Positions 31,464-39,317 of a DNA stretch of 48,039 nucleotides are shown here, in pieces (within the stretch, counting starts at the first letter, position 1; each line of letters begins with the position of its first letter). The translations under genes and the position numbers were made by a program. This DNA comes from Candidatus Kerfeldbacteria bacterium (lineage in GTDB: Bacteria > Patescibacteriota > Patescibacteriia > UBA9570 > XYC2-FULL-38-9), in NCBI GenBank assembly GCA_016182555.1, contig JACPGJ010000002.1, positions 1 through 48,039 of the forward strand, given 5' to 3'. Below the pieces are notes generated by a model. It was given only the letters and a program-made list of their open reading frames with translations. It searched no databases and was not told where the DNA came from.

Positions 31464-33908
31464 TTAAGCATTTTCTGAAGAGGGTACTGATGAGGCTTGT
31501 TCCGTCGGTGCGTCTTGTAATTGCACTTCATACACTTGCGCGTCATTCAACAGATACATTTTCTTATTTGTTTCATCAACAATCATATCTTTCAAGTTAG
31601 TAAATGTTGAAGAGGTATATTGCGCCACCAATTTGCCGTTTTTATCAAATACGATGACGCGTTGTCCTTTCGCATCCAACACATACAGGTTCGATGTATT
31701 TTCGTCAGTGTACATTTTTTCTGCGCTGGTGAGCGCTGGGTCAATTTGCGCGAGGGCAAAATCTTTTTTGGCACCACCCGCTAAACGTGTGACGGTTGCA
31801 TCACTGTTCAACACGAATATTTCGCCATCAATCGCAAACGAAACCGCATTGCGAATATCAATATTATCATCATCAATCCACGGAATTGCTTCTCCAAATA
31901 TGCCATTGGTTGGGGAGTGGCGGAAAATTTGGTTGCTCTTTGTATCCAGCGTATACAAGCGCGTACCAAAGACGCGAATGTCGGTAAAGGTGTGGTCTGC
32001 CGCGTTTTTATATTTTAAATCTAAGGGGTTCAACGCTTCTTCTACCGGGTTAAATATCGCAAAGGTATTATTTGAGAGGGTGGTCACACCGGTTCCCAGA
32101 GATGCCTTTGCCGCAGCAGTGACCCGGCCGCCAGTGCTGCTATCAGAAATAGTCACTGACACCCCTTTATCTTCTAAGTTTCCCCGGTAGGCTGAAGCGC
32201 TATTTTGGTCAAATGCATAGACGCTGGCTCCTAACAGAATGGTGTGGCCAAGCTGAATGCTCGGGTGGATTTTTGTGAAATCCAGCACCGGGGTTGGGTT
32301 GTCGAGTGTGATCACGTTATTCACGCGTTTCAATTGGCTGCTAATGACATTGGCCAACTCTTCACCCCGTTGTTTGTACGTATCTGAGTCTTTCGGAATT
32401 TGATCCAACATGGTGCGTGCTTCTAAGAACAGATTTCGTGCAGATTCGCTGTCATATAATACCGCCGCTTTGCCTTCATTAATTTTTAAGTCAATGCTGC
32501 TGAGTGTTTCACCATATTGTGTTTCCTGTTCTTTGCTTGTTTTCTGTTCTCCTCGATTCACGACAGATTGCGCAAAAATCAATAGCACGATAATAGCAAC
32601 AATAAAGAATGCACGCTGCATCAAGCTCAGTGATTTGAACCATTGGCCGAGCCGAGTAAACCATTTACTCACCATGGCAATAGGGGAACGTTGTTCACGC
32701 CGTCGATGGGCGTATGTGGCGGTATTCCCATTATGAGTTCCTCCAGATTTTTTACGGAGCCGTTGCACGAGCTGCATCACCCCTGATTGTAGGGCACCCG
32801 CTGCGGCAACTAATCCTGTGCCAATCATTTTCATTATCTTCAAGGCAGTTTTTTGCACTTGCGCCATGGGCGTTTGTTCCTTACGTGCGCGGCTATTCTG
32901 TAATACACTGCGAGCGGGAGTCACGGATTCATGTTGTAGATTGCCTTCTCCAAGAATATCATCGGTATCCAAATTTAATGCATCATCTTCAACTCTATTC
33001 ACGCTGGTCAACGGTTTCCGTGGAGCAGGTTTCTCTGGTTGCTCTTGTCGGCGGAAGGTGCTTTCCATTTTTCTCTGCAGCGCTTTTTTAATACCCGGCC
33101 AAATAGAAGAGGTTAATAATTCTTCTGTTTCTGTCTGTTTACCAAGCAGGGTGGTCATCGAATCCCGTTGTTCGTTCAATGGTGCTGGTCGGTTGATAAC
33201 CGGAATTTCGGTGCGTGTGGATTCATTCACGGTTTGGCGTTCACGCTGCATAATCAGCGTGGCAAAATTGTTGTTCGTTGTATTATCAGCGAGTAGGTTA
33301 TATAATTCTTCACTGGCTTCACGTGGTTTTTTCTCCACCACAATTCGTTTTATTTTTTCTTTCGAAAGATAATCTAAAATGGTTTCTGTGGAGAAAATGA
33401 CAATACTTTGGTCAACCAGTTTTCCGGAAACAATATTGCTAAATACTTTTAGTGGGTTAATCTCTTGTGCTTTGGCTTTTGCGGTATCAAGAATATCAAT
33501 AATTTTGCCGTGGTGAATCATCAACGCAATCACGCGGCCAATATTTGCAAAAATGAGTCGGTCACCTTTATGCACGCCCAACACCATATTCGCTTGGTCT
33601 AACCAGGTGTCTCCAATTTCGGCAATCACTTCTTGAATTTTTTGATTCGCTTTTTGCAGTGCGTATTCAAACGCTGCTTCCAGTTCAAATGTTTCGGATT
33701 GATAGTATTGGTTATTTAACTCTTCGGTGAGAATATTCAAAATGTCTTCACACACCGGGTCTTCGGATTCAATTTCTAGAACAGCAAAAAGATTCCCCAA
33801 GTTTTTTTCTTCAAGGGGTGTCGGGGAAGAGAGAAAAATGCGCACCGCCGAACGACCGTCTTCTTTGGCAATACACAGGTCAGAGACAATGCTACGCGAT
33901 TCCGTCAT
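31464..33908 (-). CDS. Membrane protein with degenerate PP2C-like domain and C-terminal beta-propeller
   Basis: 814 residues. Residues about 1-225 follow the PP2C pattern (NLFAVLEIESED at the fvVaDGmGG place, an ELEAAFEYALQKANQKI helix, GDRLIFANIGRVIALMIHHG for the vGDSRay strand, SIVIFSTETILDYLSKEKI for LcSDGLtd.l), but the metal-binding Asp residues are missing. A long basic/Pro-rich linker follows, a hydrophobic stretch at about 355-380, and a clear TM at about 418-440 (RAFFIVAIIVLLIFAQSVV). The outer C-terminal half (about 520-790) has NHL-like repeats (NLYVLDAKGQRVIVFDKNGK). I infer a transmembrane sensor with a catalytically dead phosphatase fold. The -10 box lies 8 nt from the ATG. Confidence 0.65.
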   Translation of the reverse strand: MTESRSIVSDLCIAKEDGRSAVRIFLSSPTPLEEKNLGNLFAVLEIESEDPVCEDILNILTEELNNQYYQSETFELEAAFEYALQKANQKIQEVIAEIGDTWLDQANMVLGVHKGDRLIFANIGRVIALMIHHGKIIDILDTAKAKAQEINPLKVFSNIVSGKLVDQSIVIFSTETILDYLSKEKIKRIVVEKKPREASEELYNLLADNTTNNNFATLIMQRERQTVNESTRTEIPVINRPAPLNEQRDSMTTLLGKQTETEELLTSSIWPGIKKALQRKMESTFRRQEQPEKPAPRKPLTSVNRVEDDALNLDTDDILGEGNLQHESVTPARSVLQNSRARKEQTPMAQVQKTALKIMKMIGTGLVAAAGALQSGVMQLVQRLRKKSGGTHNGNTATYAHRRREQRSPIAMVSKWFTRLGQWFKSLSLMQRAFFIVAIIVLLIFAQSVVNRGEQKTSKEQETQYGETLSSIDLKINEGKAAVLYDSESARNLFLEARTMLDQIPKDSDTYKQRGEELANVISSQLKRVNNVITLDNPTPVLDFTKIHPSIQLGHTILLGASVYAFDQNSASAYRGNLEDKGVSVTISDSSTGGRVTAAAKASLGTGVTTLSNNTFAIFNPVEEALNPLDLKYKNAADHTFTDIRVFGTRLYTLDTKSNQIFRHSPTNGIFGEAIPWIDDDNIDIRNAVSFAIDGEIFVLNSDATVTRLAGGAKKDFALAQIDPALTSAEKMYTDENTSNLYVLDAKGQRVIVFDKNGKLVAQYTSSTFTNLKDMIVDETNKKMYLLNDAQVYEVQLQDAPTEQASSVPSSENA

Positions 33909-33916
33909 ATTGTATA

Positions 33917-33945
33917 CTTATACAATATATTGATAAATAATACAA
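33917..33945 (-). promoter_or_regulatory. Promoter of the 33908 gene (near-leaderless)
   Basis: On the minus strand TTGTAT (33940-33945), a 17-nt spacer and TATAAG (33917-33922). Only 8 nt lie between the -10 and the ATG. Confidence 0.5.
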
Positions 33946-33978
33946 GTTGCTGTGGTAGACCCTTGGTTTCCGCTAACT

Positions 33979-34554
33979 ATGGGGATAATTATTATTGACA
34001 GTGGAGTTGCGTGTACGTTAGTATGGAGTCTCCGAAGAAGGCAGCTGGCCGTGGAAACGTTGATTGGCGGCACTGAAGGGCCAATGAACTACAGATGTTT
34101 TTTTCGGGAACTTGTTCGACAATCACAGCGTCAATATCGCCGTGGAGGGGCTATGAATTTTTTTATTGTTGATGCGGCGATGTTCATCGCCGTCCGTGAT
34201 TTGGTTTGTGATGATAAACGAGCGTTTTTAACGCTCTACACTGCGGGGGAGTACTACGCAAAACAAACGCGTTTGTACTTGTCTGCGGACCAGCTCTCTG
34301 GTTTTGGGGTGAACCCAAACGGAGAGATTATTTCGGTTTTCTCACTTATCCCCGGGCGAGGGCAGGCACTCACCACCGCGGCAGTTCGCTGTGGCGGAAC
34401 TCGCCTCGATTGCCTGGGCGAGCACCTCCGTGCTCTATATGAGAGCTGCGGGTTGCGAGTGGTCGAAATCCTGGCCTGGGCAGAGGAGTATGCGCCCGAA
34501 GGCTGGGACTACGCTCGCTATGGGCGGCCGAATTTTTACGCCATGACGATTTGA
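33979..34554 (+). CDS. Unknown protein with GNAT-like C-terminal region; start uncertain
   Basis: 191 residues from ATG 33979. Other in-frame starts are GTG 33952, ATG 34084 and ATG 34153 (the last with GGAGGGG just upstream). The C-terminal part, SGFGVNPNGEIISVFSLIPG followed by LDCLGEHLRALYESCGLRVV and APEGWDYARYGRPNFYAM, resembles hypothetical proteins often met in phage or mobile contexts that I take to have an acetyltransferase-like fold; this is a memory-based resemblance, not a search result. It is more GC-rich than its neighbours. No signal peptide. If the first start is used there is an N-terminal hydrophobic segment. Convergent with the amidohydrolase gene (12-nt gap). Confidence 0.5.
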   Translation: MGIIIIDSGVACTLVWSLRRRQLAVETLIGGTEGPMNYRCFFRELVRQSQRQYRRGGAMNFFIVDAAMFIAVRDLVCDDKRAFLTLYTAGEYYAKQTRLYLSADQLSGFGVNPNGEIISVFSLIPGRGQALTTAAVRCGGTRLDCLGEHLRALYESCGLRVVEILAWAEEYAPEGWDYARYGRPNFYAMTI

Positions 34555-34566
34555 CGGGTGCGAACG

Positions 34567-35406
34567 TTAGTTTGTCCCCGTTTTTTCTTTTACCCGATCT
34601 TCAATTTGCGCCAAACAATTTTGTATCTGGTTTTGCAATGTATGAAATGAAGCCTTCTTTGTGAACTCATGTTCATCCATATACAGTTTCCGGTTTATTT
34701 CCAGCATGATGGAATGCATTTTTCCTTTGTATGCCTCTTGCTTCACTAAATCATTGGGTAAAATCGTACCGCTAAAGGGCGTGTCCAGTTTTACGCTGTA
34801 GTTCTGCGAAGAAAAATAGGTTGTGCACAGTTCAATGGACCAGTCTGGCGTAAATTCCGGAGCATAGCCTTTTGTGGTGCCTAAACAAATATCTGGTCGA
34901 TTCGGTGTTTGGTCTTCGTAATAGCGTGGCTCAGACGGAAATGAATGACAATCAATAATAAAACAATACCCGAAACGATCAATGCAATCTTGAATCAATG
35001 CATTCAATGCAGCGTGATAGGGGCGAAAAATGGTATGCAAATATTCTTCACGTCGCTGCGCAGAAAAAGATTTCATCCATGCTCCGTTGCTGGTTTTTTC
35101 ATATACAGCACCCATGCCATACGCACTCATGCCTTCTTTTGCATCATCTTCAAACCGTTCAACATCAACGACTAAACGAGAAATTTGAGAGGTGAGGGTA
35201 TAATATTTGCGTGATGTATTAAAAAATAATTCATCTGTGTACAAATCACCCATCCATTGGGCTTCGTGCGCAAGTGCTTCGGAAGAAATAACAAAATCGC
35301 TTTTCCACTCTTCTGGAATACGCACCGACGAGTGCGGAATATGGAGAAACACCGGTGTTTCTCCACGAGTAAAAGAAAAATAGGGAGCATGAGCTTTGTG
35401 TATCAT
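34567..35406 (-). CDS. N-formylglutamate amidohydrolase-like protein
   Basis: 279 residues from the ATG at 35404-35406. Upstream in-frame starts exist but cover the divergent regulator and carry no homology. Family features: PVFLHIPHSSVRIPEEWK near the N-terminus (PHSG/S pattern), DLYTDELF, RLVVDVERFEDD, RPYHAALNALIQ, FIIDCHSFPSEP (metal-binding DCHS), DICLGT, and MHSIMLEINRKLYMDE. Family enzymes hydrolyse N-formyl-Glu or related acyl amides with a metal. As no histidine degradation genes are nearby, the real substrate here is unknown. Confidence 0.82.
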   Translation of the reverse strand: MIHKAHAPYFSFTRGETPVFLHIPHSSVRIPEEWKSDFVISSEALAHEAQWMGDLYTDELFFNTSRKYYTLTSQISRLVVDVERFEDDAKEGMSAYGMGAVYEKTSNGAWMKSFSAQRREEYLHTIFRPYHAALNALIQDCIDRFGYCFIIDCHSFPSEPRYYEDQTPNRPDICLGTTKGYAPEFTPDWSIELCTTYFSSQNYSVKLDTPFSGTILPNDLVKQEAYKGKMHSIMLEINRKLYMDEHEFTKKASFHTLQNQIQNCLAQIEDRVKEKTGTN

Positions 35407-35419
35407 AGATTGCACCAAT

Positions 35420-35448
35420 ATGATATATGAAATGGTCTTACGCAGCAA
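35420..35448 (-). promoter_or_regulatory. Promoter of the amidohydrolase-like gene
   Basis: On the minus strand TTGCTG (35443-35448), a 17-nt spacer, TATCAT (35420-35425). The -10 is 13 nt from the ATG, so the leader would be only about 7 nt. Confidence 0.45.
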
Positions 35449-35483
35449 TAGAGAGTGCTCAATAAAGCAGCTGAATACAATAG

Positions 35484-35512
35484 TTGCACAAAGAAACAAG
35501 ATTTCGTATAAT
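35484..35512 (+). promoter_or_regulatory. Promoter of the 35519 regulator (leaderless)
   Basis: TTGCAC at 35484-35489, a 17-nt spacer and a perfect TATAAT at 35507-35512. The expected start (7 nt after the -10) is the A of the ATG at 35519. Confidence 0.65.
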
Positions 35513-35518
35513 GCGAAC

Positions 35519-36079
35519 ATGCTCGAAAAAATATTTGGTTCACGTACTCGCGTCAAATTATTCCGTTTATTTCTCACCCATCCTGAAGAACGGTATTTTG
35601 TTCGTGAGTTGAGTCGCGCTATCAACGAACAAATCAATTCTGTCCGCCGTGAGCTGAATAATTTGGAAGAAATTGGCATGCTGGTCAGCGTGGAGCAGGA
35701 TAAAAAGAAGTATTACACCATCAATCAAGATTTTATTTTGTATCCAGAATTACGTTCACTCATATTAAAATCCCGCCTGACACTCGAAAAACGTTTCATC
35801 GAAGCGATTAGAACCTGTGGCAGTATTCAGTATCTTGCGCTCACTGGCTATTTTGTGAATGACGAACAAGTGCCGGTGGATTTGTTGGTGGTGGGCAATG
35901 TGAACCGTGGTAAGCTAGATAAACTCCTCATCAAATTTAAAGAAAGTTTCGGCACGCAATTACGCTTTACCGTGATGACTGCCGATGAATACCGTTACCG
36001 CCGCGATATTACCGATAAATTTCTCTACGGTATTATCAACGGCAAAAAAATTGTGGTCATCAACAAAATGGGGAAATAA
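35519..36079 (+). CDS. Winged-helix transcriptional regulator with nucleotidyltransferase-like C-terminal domain
   Basis: 186 residues from ATG 35519, chosen because homology begins there and a TATAAT lies just upstream. The N-terminal 75 residues, RVKLFRLFLTHPEERYFVREL then INSVRRELNNLEEIGMLVS, form a winged helix. The rest (SIQYLALTGYFVNDEQVPVDLLVVGNVN, shown in part) resembles a minimal nucleotidyltransferase fold (VDLLVVG strand), probably used for dimerisation or ligand sensing. Such wHTH-NTase proteins are common in CPR and archaea as regulators. Divergent from the amidohydrolase-like gene. Confidence 0.72.
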   Translation: MLEKIFGSRTRVKLFRLFLTHPEERYFVRELSRAINEQINSVRRELNNLEEIGMLVSVEQDKKKYYTINQDFILYPELRSLILKSRLTLEKRFIEAIRTCGSIQYLALTGYFVNDEQVPVDLLVVGNVNRGKLDKLLIKFKESFGTQLRFTVMTADEYRYRRDITDKFLYGIINGKKIVVINKMGK

Positions 36080-36086
36080 CCCCATA

Positions 36087-36115
36087 TTGTTTTTCGTTCC
36101 AATATTCAGTATACT
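36087..36115 (+). promoter_or_regulatory. Promoter of the SPFH operon
   Basis: TTGTTT at 36087-36092, a 17-nt spacer, TATACT at 36110-36115, with a leader of about 20 nt before ATG 36142. Confidence 0.5.
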
Positions 36116-36141
36116 AGAAGGGTAATTATTAACTCATAATT

Positions 36142-36924
36142 ATGTCGTTTATCCTAGCTGGTTTTATGCCCCTTATTATTATTGTTGGTATTATTTTGCT
36201 TGGCAGCATTAAGCAGGTCGATCAATTTCAACGCGGTTTGGTGCTTACGATGGGCCGGTACACCAGCACGCGCAACCCCGGTTGGCGTATTGTGTTGCCG
36301 GTTTTTCAACGCATGATTAAAGTGGATATTCGTGTTCGTACCGTCGATGTGGCAGACCAAGAGGCGATTACTCAAGATAATGTTTCCATTCGCATTAACG
36401 CCGTTATTTATTATAAAGTGGCCGTACCGGAAAAGGCGATACTTGAAGTAGAAGATTTTGTATATGCGATTGCACAGTTGGCGCAAACCACGATGCGCAA
36501 TGTGGTGGGTGAAGCACCGCTCGATGATGTCCTGGCCAAGCGCGAACAGCTGTCTGAACGTATTCTGAGTATTATCGATAAAGCGACTGACCCGTGGGGT
36601 GTAGATGTCGTTTCTGTGGAACTCAAAGATATTGTGCTGCAAGAAAACCTGAAACGCACCATGGCAAAGCAAGCTGAAGCCGAACGTGAACGCCGGGCTA
36701 ATATTATCAATTCAGAAGGCGAGGTGGTTGCGGCAAAAAATTTGGCAGAAGCCGCACAAATTATGGCTACATCACCAGGAGCCATGCATCTTCGTACACT
36801 GAATTCCATTAACGACATTTCTTCTGATCAATCAAACACCGTTGTGTTCACTGTACCAATGGAAGTGCTCAAGAGCTTCGAAGGTTTTTCAAACTATATG
36901 GCTCAAAAAATCACAAAAAAATAA
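36142..36924 (+). CDS. SPFH/Band 7 (stomatin/slipin-like) membrane protein
   Basis: 260 residues. N-terminal TM (FMPLIIIVGIILLGS), then the SPFH domain: VDQFQRGLVLTMGRYTSTRN, RIVLPVFQRMIKVDIRVRT, ITQDNVSIRINAVIYYKV, ALQT-like AQLAQTTMRNVVGEAPLDD, and VVSVELKDIVLQENLKRTMA. A coiled-coil C-terminal AEAERERRANIINSEGE follows. These proteins form oligomeric membrane microdomain rings, often with a NfeD partner. No NfeD is visible in this window. It is first in a run with two membrane/lipoprotein genes and an HtrA-like protein. Confidence 0.92.
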   Translation: MSFILAGFMPLIIIVGIILLGSIKQVDQFQRGLVLTMGRYTSTRNPGWRIVLPVFQRMIKVDIRVRTVDVADQEAITQDNVSIRINAVIYYKVAVPEKAILEVEDFVYAIAQLAQTTMRNVVGEAPLDDVLAKREQLSERILSIIDKATDPWGVDVVSVELKDIVLQENLKRTMAKQAEAERERRANIINSEGEVVAAKNLAEAAQIMATSPGAMHLRTLNSINDISSDQSNTVVFTVPMEVLKSFEGFSNYMAQKITKK

Positions 36925-36934
36925 ATAATGATCT

Positions 36935-37420
36935 ATGCCCATTAACGAAGAAGCTGTTCATACTTATTTGAGAAAAATGAACCGTTTAAATACGGTGTTG
37001 GCCCTGTTGAGTTTATTTGCGGTGCTTGTTCTGTATGGCTGGCTCCGTTTTTCCGATGGAAAAAAGCAAAACATGAATACCGCAGAAAAAGAATCCGTGG
37101 AACGCTCAATATCGCAACCCTCTTCTACCGCAACGACGAACACCAATACTAGTGCGAGTGAAGAAACAACCGCAGAATTGACGAATGACTATCGCAACCA
37201 GGTAAATTCAATCTTGGCTGGTTTTGCATTCGATGATTCCGCCACCGCAGAAACATTGCTGTATCACGTATTGGAATTGCGCGTGCCAACAGACTTAAAA
37301 CAAACTCATTTACAAATCGTCACTGCCCTCAATGACGCTAAAGAAGGAAATTATGCATCTGCACAACAACGTATCGGAAGCGTTCAAGCCACATCCAGTT
37401 GGTTTCTCCCACAAGAGTAG
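36935..37420 (+). CDS. One-TM hypothetical protein
   Basis: 161 residues. N-terminal cytoplasmic tail, TM at about 19-39 (VLALLSLFAVLVLYGWL), a Ser/Thr/Asn linker (SSTATTNTNTSASEETT) and a helical outer domain (LLYHVLELRVPTDLKQTHLQ). It starts 10 nt after the SPFH gene and overlaps the following lipoprotein gene. No family recognised. Confidence 0.65.
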   Translation: MPINEEAVHTYLRKMNRLNTVLALLSLFAVLVLYGWLRFSDGKKQNMNTAEKESVERSISQPSSTATTNTNTSASEETTAELTNDYRNQVNSILAGFAFDDSATAETLLYHVLELRVPTDLKQTHLQIVTALNDAKEGNYASAQQRIGSVQATSSWFLPQE

Positions 37421-38534
37421 GCGAATCATCTTTATGGCTGCCCTCATCGCGTTTGGTAGTTTTGGTTGTGCCACAACGTCATCAACAATGCCAAACTCAC
37501 CCCAGGCTTCGCTGAAAGACGAAGTGCTGAATGTTTCTGGCGCGGCCTATGATGCGTCTTCTATTGTGGAAGGGCCAGTCGTGTTGTATGCCACAGATCA
37601 ATCAATTGAAGTACAAATTTTACCCACGGTGGAACAGACGCAAAATCAACATCTGCTCACCATTCCGGCCAACAAACCGAGCGAGATTCAATGGGATACC
37701 AGCCGCAGTATTTTTTGGGTAGAAACAACTCCACTTGAACAAAATTCCGCCAAAAATATTTATACGCTCTATGCGTATACTCTCGAAACCGGCGAGCAAC
37801 AGCAGTTGTATGCATCTACGGAGCGTATTCATCATATTGGTTCCTCCAGCAACGGTGAGCTACTCAGTTTTATTGAACAGGATGCGCTGTATACCGTAAA
37901 TCCAGATAACAAGCAGGTGCATCGCCTGGCGCAAGATGTGACGGAATATGCTTGGTCTCCAAATATAGTATCAGTAGTGTATTCCACAAGCGCATCGACC
38001 ATGCATGTCAATTTTGCTGCGAATACATCGGTGGCATCTACGGTTGATGTGCTGGATGAAGCGACCAACCCGCTTCAGGGCGCCGCGTTTATGAACCAAC
38101 AAACGCTTGTCGGTTTTATTTCGTCCATGGAAGACACTACGGCACAATTCCTCACTATTGACTTAACGGCAGGAACACGCGAAGATATTGCGCAGTGGAA
38201 AAAAACAGAGGAGCGCTTCACTACCACCATTTCACCAGACGGTAAAAAAGTGGCTGTTCAACAATGGAATGAAAACGATGAGTTTGGTACACTGGAATTC
38301 TATACGTTTCAAACTGGTACGCATGAAAAATTGGATTCTTCTATCGCCGGTGTTCGTGTTCTTGGTTGGGCAAATGAAAAAGCGTTGGTCATCGCCACGC
38401 CTGCCGCAGATACAAGCACGACCGATGACCGTGTGGATATTCAATTATATTCACTCACAGATGGTACGGCACAATTGATTGTTTCCGGCGTTCGCACCGC
38501 CGTATTTATTGACCCAACAAATTATCGTTTATGA
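37353..38534 (+). CDS. Lipoprotein with WD40/TolB-like propeller
   Basis: 393 residues from ATG 37353 (AAGGAA precedes it). A shorter start at 37434 would leave no basic n-region. The signal sequence KSRRIIFMAALIAFGSFGC ends in a lipobox-like GSFGC, so Cys is probably acylated. The rest is beta-rich, with repeated strands such as SEIQWDTSRSIFWVET, NGELLSFIEQDALYTVNPDN, TISPDGKKVAVQQWNEND and WANEKALVIATP, like WD40/TolB blades. It overlaps the upstream gene by 68 nt, and its stop overlaps the next start (ATGA). Role unknown; it may be a surface-bound binding protein. Confidence 0.68.
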   Translation: MHLHNNVSEAFKPHPVGFSHKSRRIIFMAALIAFGSFGCATTSSTMPNSPQASLKDEVLNVSGAAYDASSIVEGPVVLYATDQSIEVQILPTVEQTQNQHLLTIPANKPSEIQWDTSRSIFWVETTPLEQNSAKNIYTLYAYTLETGEQQQLYASTERIHHIGSSSNGELLSFIEQDALYTVNPDNKQVHRLAQDVTEYAWSPNIVSVVYSTSASTMHVNFAANTSVASTVDVLDEATNPLQGAAFMNQQTLVGFISSMEDTTAQFLTIDLTAGTREDIAQWKKTEERFTTTISPDGKKVAVQQWNENDEFGTLEFYTFQTGTHEKLDSSIAGVRVLGWANEKALVIATPAADTSTTDDRVDIQLYSLTDGTAQLIVSGVRTAVFIDPTNYRL

Positions 38535-39295
38535 TTCTCCTCCGTCGCATTATTCCGTTTTGTGCCTCACTCTACCTCATTGCACTTTTTTTTGGTTTAT
38601 TCTTGCGTGGGTATGAATGGCGAGTGTGGGTTGCTCAAATGGCGGCGCTGATCATTCTTTCTATCGGCAGCATGGTTGAATGGAAGTTTCGTTCAAAAGA
38701 TTTTTGGCTTCTCGCATTTCCGCTGGTATCGTTACTCGCTGGCGGAGTGGGGTTACTCTTTTTTCTCAACACCACACTCACGATTGTCATTCTCGCTTCC
38801 GCGCTGGTGATCGCTTTCGGTGTGTATTTAGAAAGTGTTTTTACCTATCGATATCAACCGCAAAAATATACGCAACTTTCGTTGCCAAATATTTCCTTAT
38901 TCATCAATACTTTTTCTGGTTTTTCTATTTTTGCTACGGCGTATGCAGTGAACCTGATTAACTTGTTGCCCGATTGGGCCATTCCTCTTATCGCATTTGG
39001 GTTTACGCTGGCGATGATGATTCATATTTTTTGGGGATACAAAATTGAATACCGTCCGTATATCGGCACCATTTTTTTGGTGGCGCTGCTTATGGCCGAA
39101 CTCACGTGGGTGCTGCATTTTTGGCCGACCACTTTTTTTGTTAACGGTATTATTATGGCGATCGCACTCTACAGCGTTCCTTCATTGATTCATTTACGCT
39201 TACGTGAGATCTTGACGAAACAACTGGTTATTCAATATAGTATCGTGAGTTTATTGGCAATATTGTTTGTCATGATGACCAGCCAATGGATTTAA
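38531..39295 (+). CDS. Polytopic membrane protein of unknown function
   Basis: 254 residues, seven or eight hydrophobic segments covering nearly the whole length (for example FCASLYLIALFFGLFL, LVSLLAGGVGLLFFL, AIPLIAFGFTLAMMIHI and IVSLLAILFVMM). Short loops carry few charged residues. I recognise no family motif; it could belong to a DUF known from CPR genomes. It is translationally coupled to the lipoprotein gene (4-nt overlap) and sits before the HtrA-like gene, so it may be part of the same envelope complex. Confidence 0.65.
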   Translation: MILLRRIIPFCASLYLIALFFGLFLRGYEWRVWVAQMAALIILSIGSMVEWKFRSKDFWLLAFPLVSLLAGGVGLLFFLNTTLTIVILASALVIAFGVYLESVFTYRYQPQKYTQLSLPNISLFINTFSGFSIFATAYAVNLINLLPDWAIPLIAFGFTLAMMIHIFWGYKIEYRPYIGTIFLVALLMAELTWVLHFWPTTFFVNGIIMAIALYSVPSLIHLRLREILTKQLVIQYSIVSLLAILFVMMTSQWI

Positions 39296-39317
39296 TTTAT
39301 AAAAGCGGCACGTATAT

